Assembly: GCA_025526935.1 (NCBI GenBank)
Contig: JAHLKD010000013.1
Location: 620,001-684,000 of the forward strand
DNA length: 64,000 nucleotides
From: Cladochytrium replicatum
Lineage: Eukaryota > Chytridiomycota > Chytridiomycetes > Cladochytriales > Cladochytriaceae
Direction: 5' to 3'
In this document: positions 40,266 through 52,328 of the stretch, piece by piece
Layout: each line of letters starts with the position of its first letter
How positions within the stretch are numbered: position 1 is the stretch's first letter
The notes under the pieces: generated by a model
What the model saw: the letters and a program-made list of their open reading frames with translations, nothing else
Told to the model about the DNA's origin: nothing
The model's database searches: none
Program-made: the position numbers and the translations under genes

Positions 40266-43200
40266 TCACACTGGAATCCGCACGAGCAGATCCTCAATGT
40301 CGCCAACGAGAATCCCATGCCCGCCAAACCCATACATCCCTCCTCGACTGTACCTCGGCACAGCCCCACTACGACAAAAAAAAAGAAAAAGAGGTCAAAC
40401 AGCCATCACATCTCACCGTTATCAAACATACCTGGTCAACATCGCCCACACCACCAAAACAATCACCATCCCAAGAATCATCCCAACGCTCCACATCCCA
40501 ATCCCTCCTTTGGTCCTCACCGGCATACCCACAGTACTTGCAACCTGCATGATCAAGACGAGTCAGTATACATTGCACAGTTTAACCACATACGCATACC
40601 TCTTGCTCATACACGAGCTCCGCTTCCATCTGTTCCCTCTCATGCCCCTCGATCGCTTTTCGCAGCTCATGTTGCTCATACCCTTGGCTCTCAAGCTTTT
40701 CACCCAATTCCTCAATTCCATTCTAGAAAGAAAAAAAACTCACTTCAGCGACATTAAAGCATTCTAATACCATAACGCTCACCTCAAGTGCTTGCTGCTG
40801 CATATACAAGTCCCGCTGCTTCTTCTCGACAACCTCAACTCGCTCCTGAACCTCTCCCAACCCCTCAATCTGCATCGCCTCAGCGTCCACCAATGCACTA
40901 AAACAAAAAGTATTAAAACTGAATGTCAATCTCATATATCCTTGACTGCTCACCCGAGTTTCTCCGTAACTGCTCCAAGTGCTTTCACAGGTCCCTTGAC
41001 GTCCCTCAACACCCCATGCATCGCTATATACGACTGCTCGTCCACCTCGTTCGCACTAAACGTGCTCAATACACTCACGTCTCCCTTCCCTTCCTCACTG
41101 TGCCTTGCTCCTCCAGATCCAAGCAATTTCGTAATGTATCCGCCCTCCTCCGGCGACTGCGACAAGGCGTCCTGCAGCGCAGTTAGCACAGGAAGCAATC
41201 CAACCTCGTCCAGCTCATGTACGACAACTTGAGTCTTGCGCACAACACGTTCGGATCGCTCGCTTGTCGTCTCGAGTTCTTGCTTCGGCGGTGTTTGCAC
41301 CTTCGTCTTCTCAATCTCCGCATCGTGTTTTTGAGGTGTTCGAATGCTTCGTACAGGCGCACGCCCCCCCGGCGACGTCAACGCGCGTGTCTCGACCTCT
41401 CGCTTCGCAGATCCAGGCGAACCCTTCGTCTTCAACTCCGGCGACTCCCTGCTCTTCGACACGTTCCGTTTCGACACCGAGGAAGCCCGCACGCTGGGCG
41501 AGACTCGAGTCTCGCTTGATCCCGGCGGCGCCGTCGGCGTCCTTCTTTGCTGTTGCTGCGACGATGGCGTCCGGCTTGCTCCGCTTCCCGCCCTCTTCGG
41601 CGACTTGCTAGCAGCAGATCGCACAGGCGTCACTCTCTCCGTCGGTTTAGGACTCACGTGCGTTGGTTGAATCAGATCAGCCTCCGCTGCTCGTGCGACC
41701 ATCGGCTCTTGACCATCCTCGTCGTAAGTTCGCACTGCCTCGGCAATCAAGTCTTCCGATACATTCGATGAGGTGCCCCCAACCTCATCCATTTCGTCAT
41801 CAGCCGCAGTCTCAAACTCCATCTCATCCGCTTGCACATTGGGTTCCGATCGGCTGGCTTCAACACCCTCATTCTCAAGGAACCGATCGGATGGTACCAC
41901 TTCAGCCTCCATCCCACCTTTCTCTCCCTCCTTCTCCTCCTCCTTCTCCTCAATCTCATCTTCAAACCGAATCACCCTCCCAACCTGTATCCCTCCAACT
42001 GACTCGTTCGTGTTCACATCAAACGTCACACTCCGTCCAAGCGCATGGATGGGCGACGCGCTCGCAACGCTTAGCAACGGCCGGATCGCAACGTCCGCAA
42101 TGTCAAGATGAGTCGGGTGATCAATCACAAGCTCGTCCGGCTCCCCTCCCGCAATCGACGAAATGTCCTGGAACCGGTGCTCCATCTCCGCTGTTACACC
42201 ACTGTCGTCCTTCTGCTCCGGAACAACCAGCCCGCTGCTGTTTCCCTGAAACCCGGCATCCGCCTCGTCGTCCTGACTCGACTCGTTCAGGTCGCCGACT
42301 GCCAATCGCCCTTCGATGACCTCGCCAACGGATATTCCGCCAGCCTGTTCGGCGCAAAATGCAATGTCCACGTTCGTGTCTTTCTCAGTGGCTGACGCCT
42401 CCTCCAAACTTGCTCTAACAGTAGCCTCCATCGCCACCGGCGACGGAGATTTTTCACTTTCGCTTGTCTCGCTCTCGCTTGACTCTACTTCCGCCTTCTT
42501 TTCTTCCACGCCGACACGGCTGGGTTGACCACCCAATGTGGACCCAAACAGTAAACTCAGCAACCTCGACCCAACAGATCGACCCGGCTCCTTCGTCTCA
42601 AACACTTTCACGTGTGTGCTCTCCGCCTCACCAACCACATCTTTTTTCCCAACATACTCATCCTCCATCACGCCCACGTGTTCATTTTCAATCGCACCTT
42701 TCAAAGACTCGTCAATCTCCTCAATAAGCTTTCCAGCTTCAATCCTGTCACCTTCAAGCGCGTCAATAAGCGAAGCAATCAGCCCGTCATCCTGTCCACC
42801 AGTCTTGTGCCCTATATCGAAGCTCTTCATAGCCTGGTCGTCTGCAAGTGCTTCCGCTAGATCCACCGTGTTGGTCTGATTGGTCATGACTGGAAACAGC
42901 TCGACAGAATCCTGTTCGAGGACATGCGCCAATTCATCAAGGGCATGATCAGCGATGTGGTCGTTAGTCGAGGAGCTCTTCTGGTATGCAATTTCGAACG
43001 ATTGGAGAAGCGAAATCAAATGCGTGTGCTCTTGCTTCTCCGGCTGCACGTTTTCAGCGTTCGCCATCGCGTTCCTCTCCTCTACGTCAAAACCAACACT
43101 TGGCCCAACGAAATTCGTCTCAACAGCTCCCTCTTCCTTGATCTCATCCGCAACATCGTCAGCCGCTTTCACGTCCTCGTCCAATCGCTTGATGGCCTCC

Positions 43201-45437
43201 AATGATGAACCCTTGGCCGCCCCGGTATCCTTTAGCTCCTCCGTCGCCTTTGGGCCGTCAAATACATTCGCAACGTCGATGTCACCGAATAAATCTTCTT
43301 CCTGCGAAGATTCCTCAAGCCTGATGCTCTCCTCCATGATGTCCATCGCAGACTCTGAGACCAGATCAACCGTGCTCGTGGGCTCAGTCACATTGTCAGC
43401 GTGTTTGCTCCGCACCGGGCTCTCCTTCGTAATCACCGTCGAGGACGCAAAGAAGTTGGCCGACGAGAAGTTAAACGAACCGCTTCCAATGCCAGCGTTG
43501 ACTTGGCGTCCTTCCGCGACCCGAAGTTCGGATGCTGTTCATAACATAGAATCGATTAGCTCGTATTCATGAAGAAATGGTCATATAATTACCAAGGGAG
43601 TTCGACGATCGTTCTTTTGTTTCCATGACTTTAGACGTAATAAGTGTCGAATGAACCGGTTTGGAGAACCCTGAAGAAATCACAGGCTGGTGCGACCCAC
43701 TCGCCAGAAGCTCCATGGTCGCAAGTAGACTCTCGCCGGATCCTGTGAAATTGGGACGTCCTCCAGACTTTCGCGAAAACAACGGCGATGGTACTTCAGC
43801 TTTTTTCGGTTCCGTCTGCTCAGACACAGGGTTTTCGACCGTCTCCGGAGCAAGACGAACCACACTAAAGGGGTCGTTGGGATCGGTTTTGTGAGGAAGG
43901 TCACCTGGACGGTCCCCAAATAGCACATGTCCTGGCGGAAGCGCAGGCGGTGACTAAAACGATTAATGAGAAAGATTATCGCCGTTAATCTCAAAGGTAA
44001 CTCATACACATCGAGACAGTTCTTTCAGCATCTTCGAAGGTGTTGCGTCCCGCTCACGCTGTGGAGGTGGCCTGTTCAAGCTGGCTCGCCGATAAACCCT
44101 GGATGGTGGTGGATGCGGAGGAGCAGCGTGGAATTCAATCGAGTTGGAGTGCATGCCATCATCATCTGCTCCACCAAGTGTTCCTACACCTTCTCCCGCA
44201 GACTTTCCGTTATCTGACTCCCGGTTTTCCGACACCTCCAGGATTCCGTGGGTGTGACCAACTAGATCCTTGTCTACACGTGAGAGGGCAGCTTCAACCT
44301 TTGCGCGATCAGCGGGGCCACTGCAAAAGATACCACGGTTGAGCGCATCCTGCGAAATGGTCTTGACTACCGGCGGCTTCTCGCTGATCGGAGGTTTACC
44401 GATTTCGTCTCCCATGTTGCTCGAAAGCCAGGCAAGAGTGTCAGATACAGTTCCGGCAGAGCGAATAGGTGAGCTCCTAAATCCAAATCCTTCGGTCGAT
44501 GACGGTGGCAACGGCGAGCCATAAACAGTTTCGGAGCGACCTGGTGAAGCTCTTCCACCAAAACTTGTATCAGCTGCTGGCAACGATGACCCGAATGAAA
44601 TATCCGCACGCTAAAAAGATGTGTTGGAACAATGTGAACAGTAGAGGGAGACAGTACCTTGCTCTGTGACATTACGGGGAGACGGGATGGAATAGGGAGT
44701 GAACTCTTCCCACTTTGCGGAGTCTGCGCCCGTGCGGAAGGAGTAGAATTTTCCAGCACAGGACTTGCTGCACTCGTGGCACCAGCCGCCGCAAACTTGG
44801 CAGCCATGATCGGCAAGACTGATTGCGTCGGGGTAATCAAAGAGGATGGCCTGAACTGCGGTGTGTTTTGCGAAGGATGCACAGGAGTGGGCGCTTCGGA
44901 GAACATGATCGCCGACATTTCTCCGTCATTTCCATCAGCGTAGCTCACATCATGCACAGAAAGATCCCTTGACCTATCGAAATCGCAGCGATCGAATCGA
45001 GCCGCAGCCACGGCGACGGAGGATGATGATTCAAAGATTGGGATTCTGCTATGCTCGTGGCTATCATTTGCGCTCGTAGGAGCAGAGGTAGCTTGCACCT
45101 TGGGTTCGGTCGTGCTTCCTCCGAAAGGTGCGATATCGAACATCTTCTCGCTTCCGGCCGGAGGCTTTGTGTAAGGCGATATTTCAAGAGCTTTGCGGGA
45201 GCGGAAGACCTGCGGCGTGGATACATCTATGTAGCCTACGGAACCCGAAAGTTTGGGCTGTTCTGACCCTCCAGAACGTCCCATGAGCGCTGAAGCCAGG
45301 AGCGAGTTCTTTTGTGCACCAAAATTCATTGGGCGGAAACCACTAGGCTCGCGCTCGAAACGATTTTGTAAAGGTTTGTCCAGCCCATCGGGGGTGTTTG
45401 GTTCATCGGACGTTGCCGATGAAAACGGAGCCGACAT
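40266..45437 (-). CDS. 1,592-aa acidic protein with a C-terminal membrane anchor
   Basis: Eight exons (45437-44658, 44610-44008, 43953-43593, 43534-40954, 40897-40783, 40722-40600, 40544-40432, 40368-40266) keep phase throughout. The first ~580 residues are Ser/Pro-rich, the next ~650 are strongly acidic and disordered, and a basic Ser/Pro block (SPKRAGSGASRTPSS) follows. The last ~250 residues are structured: an LPVLTALQDALSQS helix, a coiled coil (VQERVEVVEKKQRDLYMQQQ; LRKAIEGHEREQMEAEL), one transmembrane helix (MWSVGMILGMVIVLVVWAML) and a short Gly/Tyr tail of about 36 residues. I know no family with this layout. It looks like a tail-anchored nuclear-envelope or ER scaffold, by inference only. 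Confidence 0.8.
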
Positions 45438-46077
45438 TTTCTGTTCGACGGTTACAAGTAGCAAGCAAGCAAGTAGCTTTAATTGTCTTCTAAGACGAGA
45501 CGGACGAGCGGAACCGTTACCAGTGGCAGCAGTGATCGTACGCAAAGTCAGAGACCTCGGCCGATATGGAGGGTCGGGAGGCGAACACGGGAGTGCTTAA
45601 AAAGGAAATAGGTGTGGCAAACGTGGATGGAAGCCCAGACCTCTAGTTGAAAATCATTTTTTGGAAAAAGAATACATCTAATAAAGGAAAAAAAAGGCAT
45701 TCTATGATATGTAGTATTTTAGCGAAATGGATCCAATTATTTGAAGCAAAACTAATGTGTGGAAGCTGTATCTTCCTCTCCATCATCAATTCAAAGCCTC
45801 TGAGCTACTAAGGCATGATCTACGTTAAAACTTACGTTTCCATAACCAGCAGTATTCAATGGAGTCTCTGCTCTCTATTTACTGTCCGTTTCCCACCCTT
45901 ACCTGATCGTGGAATAGGGTTACTCCAGCTCAAGAAATGAAACATGAGACACTCCACAATTGCAATCAAGAAGCATGGGTGACTTTCATTATCCGACTGC
46001 TGTTGGTATTGTTTCCATCCACACAACATTCACCTAAAAAGATTTGTTCCAAAACGATCCCACGTGCGAAAACGCGT
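45438..46077. other. divergent intergenic region
   Basis: Between the minus-strand membrane protein and the plus-strand basic protein, so likely promoters for both. No motif named. Confidence 0.5.
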
Positions 46078-46834
46078 ATGCTATTTCCCACTTCGCTTCT
46101 TGAACACCGTCTAGCCGAAATCGACATGACCCAACACCGCAAATCATATGCGATGCGTCTCCGCCAAGCAATCAATGAGCAGCGCAAAATTCAGAACGGC
46201 ACCAAAACTCGTGCTCGCCTCAGCGTTCCATTGGTAACTGACATGCCCCGCAAGACTAAAATGCAACACACTGACATCCATTTGATCTAACGATTCCCTT
46301 TGACCATAGAAGGTAATTTAGTCAAAAATGCGTTACTATAGCTTCAGCTCATTTTTCCAGGTCTGTGACTCCGTGATCTCACTCACAACAGACCCACACG
46401 CTGCTGTAGGGATCACCGGAGACAACGAACTTAAAACTCACGAACTATCCGCAAATTTCCCCGTCGCGGTTGCTGCCGAGCCTATCAAGTCGGATTCCAT
46501 CTTCGAATCCACCACCACCCAAACAGTCGTACGTCGAACCCTTACTCGTCGCGTCATCCGCCGTCGTGGCGGGCAGATCGTCTCAGAGGACACCACGACC
46601 ACCACTACGACTGCGCCAGCAACACAAACTATCGGTGATCCGACTGATTATGAGCTGGTCGTGGAGACCACACCGGATGGTAAGACCGTGGTGAGGAAGA
46701 TCAGACGTAGGAAAGTGGTCACAGTGACCAAGAATGAGATCCGCGGCGGAGTGCGGACTTGCATTGGTACAGCACGGGCAAGCATGATAACAACGGCTGC
46801 GACGAGCGCTATCTGGAGTGAGGATGAGGACTAA
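46078..46834 (+). CDS. basic hypothetical protein, two exons
   Basis: Exons 46078-46233 and 46361-46834, with a 127-nt intron (gtaact...tttttccag) in phase 0, give 209 residues; ATGs at 46078 or 46126 could start it. A basic helix (HRKSYAMRLRQAINEQRK) is followed by a Thr-rich region containing RRTLTRRVIRRRGGQIV and a TTTTTT run, then DGKTVVRKIRRRKVVTVTK. The two Arg-rich blocks look like repeats of one another. No domain is recognised; charge suggests nucleic-acid or wall-polymer binding, but that is a guess. Confidence 0.6.
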
Positions 46835-47367
46835 CTAATCAAGGGAATTTAAAAATTTAAGATCTCAAGTCGAATAGGCAGACCGTTATCTAGAGTTTCC
46901 GTATTCCATTTTCTTTTTCAAACATTTATTACATAGGCTTGAGCGATTGGATACACATGTTCTCCTAGTCTAATATATCATGTCTCATACAGTTGAAGTA
47001 GAAACAAAAGTGATTAACCCCAGATCACACTAAAAGCATAGTTGCAACCCATCGCTCACAATACGATATTGAAGCCTATAGAACCTAACAACAAGACCAC
47101 TCGATAACAATCTGCTTTGGCGGCCCGCCACCAAAACAACCTAAAGTTGGAAATCCGCACATACATGCACTCACTCACTCCGTTCAGTGGCGCTAAACCA
47201 TCGACTCGGAAGCATTGGTCGTCCCAACAACAACCATGTTTTTTGCCACAACGTTCAAAAGCCAGTCTCACATAAGAACCTTTTCCTGGCCATTACGGCA
47301 AAACACAAATCCGTCCCAACCTTTCCATAGACTCATCTAGAAACTCGCACACTCATAAAAACCAATC
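46835..47367. other. intergenic upstream of the repeat-rich secreted protein
   Basis: No gene seen; short antisense frames only. Confidence 0.5.
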
Positions 47368-48491
47368 ATGAAGCCAATCAACTTTGTCGTCATCTCCGCT
47401 TTCCTCGCCGCCTCCGCGCTCTCCCGCCCGCCACCCAATTACCACGTTAATGCCGTTGTACCCGCCTCCACTCCCAAAGACGGCCATGGCTACCAATACG
47501 GCCACGTCAAAGGGGAGGAATCCACTCCAGGCTACGGTAATGTGAAGGGGGAAGAAGCAACGCAGGGTACGGTAACGTCAAAGGCAAAGAAGCAACCCCC
47601 AGCTCCAACGCCTGCGGTGGGTACGGCGACGTCAAAGGCGCTGAATCGACTCCGCCAACAACAACGCCCGGGTACGGCAACGTCGAGAGCCAGCAAGCGA
47701 CCGGATACGGTAACGTTGCGCCAGCGAACGAGACTCCGATGAATACACCTGGGTACGGCAACGTGGCACCCGCGGCAGGGTACACCAGCACCACGACCCC
47801 GGCCGTTGAAGGCGAAAACGGGACCACGACGCCGTGCACGATACCTGGAAACGTTGAGGGTGAGGTCGCGACGCCGACGCCGACCACACCTTGCACAACA
47901 CCCGGCGAGGTTGAAGGCGAAAACGCTACCCCACTACGACTCCCTGCACAACCACACCAGGTGAGGTCGAGGGTGAGAACACAACTCCTACCACCACACC
48001 TTGCACCACATCCGGCGAAGTTGAGGGTGAAAACGCAACTCCTACCACCACACCGTGCATCACCCCCCGGCGAGGTTGAGGGTGAGAACGCAACTCCTAC
48101 CACCACACCGTGCACCCACCCGACGAAGTTGAAGGCGAGAACGCAAACCCCACCACGACTCCCTGCACATCCACACCTGGTGCCGTAGAGGGCGAGAACG
48201 CAACCCCACCACGACTCCCTGCACATCCACACCTGGTGCCGTAGGGGGTGAGAACGCCACCCCCACCACAACTCCCTGCACCACCACAACCCCCGGCAAC
48301 GTCGAAGGCGAAAACGCAACTCCCAGACCACCCCCTGCGCAACTTCCACCCCCGCCGTAGTGGGCGCAGAGGCTACCCCGACGTCCACAAAGCGCAAGTG
48401 CAAGCGCACCAAGACCCACGGCTACCAAACCGCCACAGTCATCGGCGACGAGTACTCAACACCAACCGTCACCAATAAAGGATACTACTGA
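47368..48491 (+). pseudogene. repeat-rich secreted protein gene, frame broken by homopolymer indels
   Basis: A signal peptide (MKPINFVVISAFLAASALS) is followed by repeats in two blocks: GYGNV units (~47500-47780) and VEGENATP-TTTPCTTPGE units (~47800-48350), then a basic CKRTK segment and an ending EYSTPTVTNKGYY at 48491. The reading frame must shift several times, each at a short homopolymer: a G run near 47554, a C run near 47929, and C runs near 48062 and 48112. Such a pattern suggests either long-read sequencing errors in a functional gene or recent decay. One Cys per unit would allow disulfide cross-linking. Likely a wall or matrix protein. Confidence 0.7.
47800..48350 (+). repeat. ~54-66-bp degenerate tandem coding repeat
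   Basis: About eight units encoding VEGENATPTTTPC-type sequence in the secreted protein gene; lengths vary because of indels. Confidence 0.85.
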
Positions 48492-48939
48492 ACAACTGCA
48501 GTAATGGTACGCTAAGCTTTTCATGTCCTTTTCCCGCTGAACCGCTCGCAATGTGTAGATCATTTATCAGCACTGTCGCTCGTCTTTGCACATTGTGTGT
48601 ATTTTTGGTTTTCCTTTTCTCCTTGGTCACTAGGAATTAAAATAAGAATATTAGAAGCTGTACGAACTTGTCTTGATCCCCAGTTCACATTACAAACTGA
48701 AGAAGTCAGGGCAAAATTATGGAGCAAATGTTGGACCAAAAAAAAGAAATCTATACAGCTTCTAAAATAAAAAACATTGCATGGTGGGCTATCCAATAGA
48801 TCCAACTCAAGAAATGCAAAAAATTGGCTTAACAAATGTACCACGACACACTAACAAACGAGTCTCGACACTCCCTCATGCGTGTGTCTGTTCACCTCCA
48901 CGTTTACCATCACTTTCCAATAACACTCTACCCCACACC
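48492..48939. other. convergent intergenic region
   Basis: Between the secreted-repeat gene (plus) and the disordered protein gene (minus); nothing identified. Confidence 0.5.
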
Positions 48940-49977
48940 TCAATCAAAGAATGCCACAGCATCTTTGTCCTTGGTCCTCTTCAAGCTCTCCTTCCTCGCT
49001 GGCGCGGCGTCCCTCTGTTCCCCAGACAACACCCTCGTATCGTCCCTGAGCGCCCTAATCAACTCCACAAACTCATCTTTGTTCAGCACCACCTTCCCCC
49101 TCCTCTCCTCCTCCCTCTCCTTGATCCTCTCCCTAGCTTCCCTCCCTTCTCCCCTTCCAAACGTCGCGAATCTCACGACTTTCGCTTCGTTCTGCATGTC
49201 TCGTTTTCGAGATGCGGATCGTACGGGCGGCGTGGGCGGCGGGACGCTGAACGAGCGCGTTGAGGATGGCGTGGATGTGGTTTGTCTGCTGTTTCGTCTG
49301 TGGTCGCGGTCGTCGTCTTCTGATGACGAGGTGCCGGAGATGTTGGAGGGCCGTTTGGTTAGGGATGGGTAAGGTGGTATTCCGGCGACAGTGGCTCCGG
49401 GTAACTCGTAGAATCTGGGGTTTACGTTCTCTTTTCGTGGAGATACGGGTGACGGGAGGCCGCCGTTGGTGGAGGTGTTAACTGGAGTTGTGGGAACCGT
49501 GACTTCGGCTTCGTCTTCGTAGTTCGAGTCAAAGTTGGATCCCGAATCGTCGTGCAAAGTATCTAGATTCGAACTCTGTTTTTTGATTTTGTCGAGGCGT
49601 CCTTTCCGATCTTGGAGCCAGACTTTGAATGGAACAGGTGCAAGTCCGTACGCGCTTATCGGTACGCCGCTGCTGTCTGTTTGCTGTTGTTGCTGTCGTG
49701 GTGGTGATGGTTGTTCAAACTGGTTTGGTAGTAGTGGTGGTCGCTGGGGGGTATTGGATAAACTTGAAGCTGGATCAGACAGTCGTCGCTGGAACTGGGT
49801 AGTGGTGCGTTGTCCGAATGTGCCCGGCCTTCCCAATGAGCGATGATTGCGTGAAGAGGAATGGGCAATTGGGGTTGGTGGTGAAACCGCAGTCGATGCA
49901 GACGACGATGTCTCGGCATCAGAGTAGGTTGTCTCATCCGGGTTGTGGAGCTGCAATGTGTACTTTCTTCCCATCAT
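48940..49977 (-). CDS. disordered hypothetical protein, 345 aa
   Basis: A single exon from MMGRKYTLQL. Mostly Ser/Pro/Thr/Gln-rich and disordered, with a short glutamine run, a small conserved-looking YGLAPVPFKVWLQDRKGRLD segment (~110-130) and a charged C-terminal helix (REARERIKEREEERRG) followed by LNKDEFVELIRALRDDTR. The last segment looks like a short interaction helix. No family is recognised. Either of the two initial Met codons may be used. Confidence 0.65.
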   Translation of the reverse strand: MMGRKYTLQLHNPDETTYSDAETSSSASTAVSPPTPIAHSSSRNHRSLGRPGTFGQRTTTQFQRRLSDPASSLSNTPQRPPLLPNQFEQPSPPRQQQQQTDSSGVPISAYGLAPVPFKVWLQDRKGRLDKIKKQSSNLDTLHDDSGSNFDSNYEDEAEVTVPTTPVNTSTNGGLPSPVSPRKENVNPRFYELPGATVAGIPPYPSLTKRPSNISGTSSSEDDDRDHRRNSRQTTSTPSSTRSFSVPPPTPPVRSASRKRDMQNEAKVVRFATFGRGEGREARERIKEREEERRGKVVLNKDEFVELIRALRDDTRVLSGEQRDAAPARKESLKRTKDKDAVAFFD

Positions 49978-50434
49978 CTTTGGGCACAGTTAAAGGGGTG
50001 TATAATTTCCGCTCCCCGTAGCGATGATCGAGTTCCAGTTCCAGTTCCAGAGGTGGCGATACGATGCACGGATACACCGAGATGGCTGACTGGCAAGGGT
50101 TGAGAATCGGTTGATTTAAATTAAATTAGTTGGAGATTAATCGTAAATTAATTGTTCTGGTGGGACGGACGTTCAGTGGCTTTGACATCGCGAGCAACTG
50201 GCGTCAATAATATCAATATCAACATGATATGTGTGTATTGTAAAGAAATAGATGCGCTGTCCAAGTGGAAAGTTAAGTGTAGATAAGCAAAGATAATGGC
50301 ACCTCTGCGGGCAAGAGATGCTCGTGATTTCTCAGTAACGACGATCCAGAATATGCAACTTAAAAATGTACATGAATGTCAAGCTGGGTGGATGGAGTCT
50401 GGTGGGAAGCACCGATATGTGTGTCCCAACCCGC
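49978..50434. other. intergenic
   Basis: Upstream of the disordered protein gene; no motif named. A short repeated gatcagatc-like or gttccagttcca word occurs near 50030. Confidence 0.45.
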
Positions 50435-51952
50435 TCAATTGAACGGATTGTCGTAGCTCCCGATGTACGGCTCGTACGCCGCTGCCCCGAGTAATGGCGG
50501 GTAGCCATAATAACCATTCGCGCTGATCGCATCGTCATTCATGCTGCTCCCGCTACTGATGCTACTTCCGCCTTCAACTCGTCCCCCCATGTTCGCCATC
50601 GCCGCAAGCGTCGCGGCCGCAAACGCAAACGCGTTCCTTCTAGGATCCAACATTCTCCCTGCGACGTCGTTCGATAAATTTTCAGCGTCGTCGTTGTGTC
50701 CCCACATCGTTGCCGCAGTGGATATGCTCGCGCTCTGGACCGGTGGTGATCGATCCGTTGATGTCGGTGTGCTGTTGTTCGATGTAGATGCTCCCGTTGT
50801 GGTCATTGTAAATGCTTGTGCTGTGGTCGAAGTTACCCGAGGGGATGCGAAGGGTATGCTGTGATGGTGATGGTGGTGTGATGCGTGCTGCAAGTGCGGT
50901 TCGCAGAACTCTGACATTCCCGCCGCAAGATACGGGCTCACATAGGGCTGAGTTTGTGGCGGGAGTGCACTCACGTCGTCCATATCAGCAAGCACGTCCC
51001 TGCTAAACGCCCGGGGTGCTCCCACTACCGCAAACGGCTGCGGTATCGGTGGCGGGTTATTCGTTGCGGCCATGGCCAGGAACCGGCTCAGCAGTTCCAT
51101 AGGATTCGTGGTCGCTGGTGCAGGCACTGGTATTGAATCTCCCGTCGTTGTCGTCACCATTGCACCCCCTTTCTCCAATCCATTCTTCCCATCGTCCTTC
51201 CCATTTCCTTCTTCCCATCTTCCCTCAACGCTATTCTCCGCCTCTTTCCTCCGCTTTCCAGCTTCCCGCGTCAACCAATACCGTCTCAAATCCTCCGGCC
51301 ACACCTGCACAGACTCGTACCTCAGCAACCGTCCAAAAGCAGTATCAAGCAACCCGGCAACCGTCAACAGCTGCTTCCCAATCTCGACTTCGATCCCAAA
51401 GCTCCCCCGTCCATCGTCGGCCAACTCCCCTCCGAACCCGCGCATTTCCCCGCCGTCTTCCTCGCCCATCTCGTCGTCTTCCTGCTCGACAGAAGTTCTT
51501 CTCATCTTCACCCCGCTTCCTTTCCTCCCGCCCCCGGACGCACTCGAGCGTCTCGAACTGGTGCCGCCAGACATCATTGTCCTAAACCGCGCTTTCCCGC
51601 GCTTCGTCAACCCGCAGCAAAGTGCCTCTCCGTCCTTCACTCTGAAAAAAGAGGGAAAAAGGCAGAGAACTGTTAGCACAACCAATCCCACATATTATTT
51701 TCGTCTATTCTCTCACTTTAGATGACGCTTGAGGGCGTCTTTTCGAGAAAATGACAGCCCGCAATGCGGACATACTTCCGCTTTCCCCGGAGCTACGGCT
51801 CCAGTCCCCGGCGGGCCTCCCCCTCCACTATTTCCTATATGAGCTCCCTCGTCCGCCAGAGCCGGTGACATGGATGCAGGGCCGAGTCGTTGCCTGGGAG
51901 TGTAAGGTGCACCTGGTGATGGTGATAAACTGCCAACGTCCGCTGGGGCCAT
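50435..51952 (-). CDS. single zinc-finger protein, putative transcription factor
   Basis: Two exons, 51952-51717 and 51641-50435, with a 75-nt intron in phase 2, give 480 residues. A Gly/Pro-rich N-terminus leads to a C2H2-like finger at ~63-80: CPHCGLSFSRKDALKRHLK, where the C-x2-C and first His and hydrophobic spacing are canonical, but the intron falls just after and no second His follows at the usual distance; a Cys pair (EALCC) could complete it. Downstream, an ordered segment (GIEVEIGKQLLTVAGLLDTA) precedes long Ser/Thr/Pro-rich tails with a run of six His. A nuclear regulator is likely; its targets are unknown. Confidence 0.75.
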
Positions 51953-52328
51953 AAACACCGCAAAATGTTAAGCCAAGTGTTTCCTTTGAAGAGATATGTT
52001 CGTATCTTTCTTCCAGGTGTAATATTGCGCGGTGTTCTCCCCGTCTGGTCGTTGTGGATGCTGTTCACAGGACGCGCCTCATGACCTGACGTGGATCCCA
52101 CGATGAAAAACAAATCAGGGAAATAAAGGGCGGGGGCACTTTTGAGCGCAAGAAAAGAAAGGAGTATGTACTGAAGTACGTATTGGGAACGGAGCAAAGT
52201 CACAGATAACGCAAGTAGAGTGAATGATTACAGGTGAGGGCAAGAGGAGCCGTGCGAGCAAGTATGTGCATCTGCAGTCGAATCCCAAATCAGCAATGCG
52301 CTTGTTTGGCACAACAATAAACAAGTTC
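51953..52328. other. intergenic upstream of the zinc-finger gene
   Basis: No supported gene. Presumed promoter of the minus-strand gene. Confidence 0.5.

Noticed and set aside
41663-42319. 218-codon Pro/Ser/Gln-rich plus-strand frame
   Set aside because: Antisense of the acidic Glu/Asp-rich region of the giant membrane protein.
47507-48412. 301-codon minus-strand frame rich in Val/Gly
   Set aside because: It is antisense to a repetitive coding sequence; repeats keep an antisense frame open by chance, and the plus strand has a signal peptide and a sensible C-terminus.
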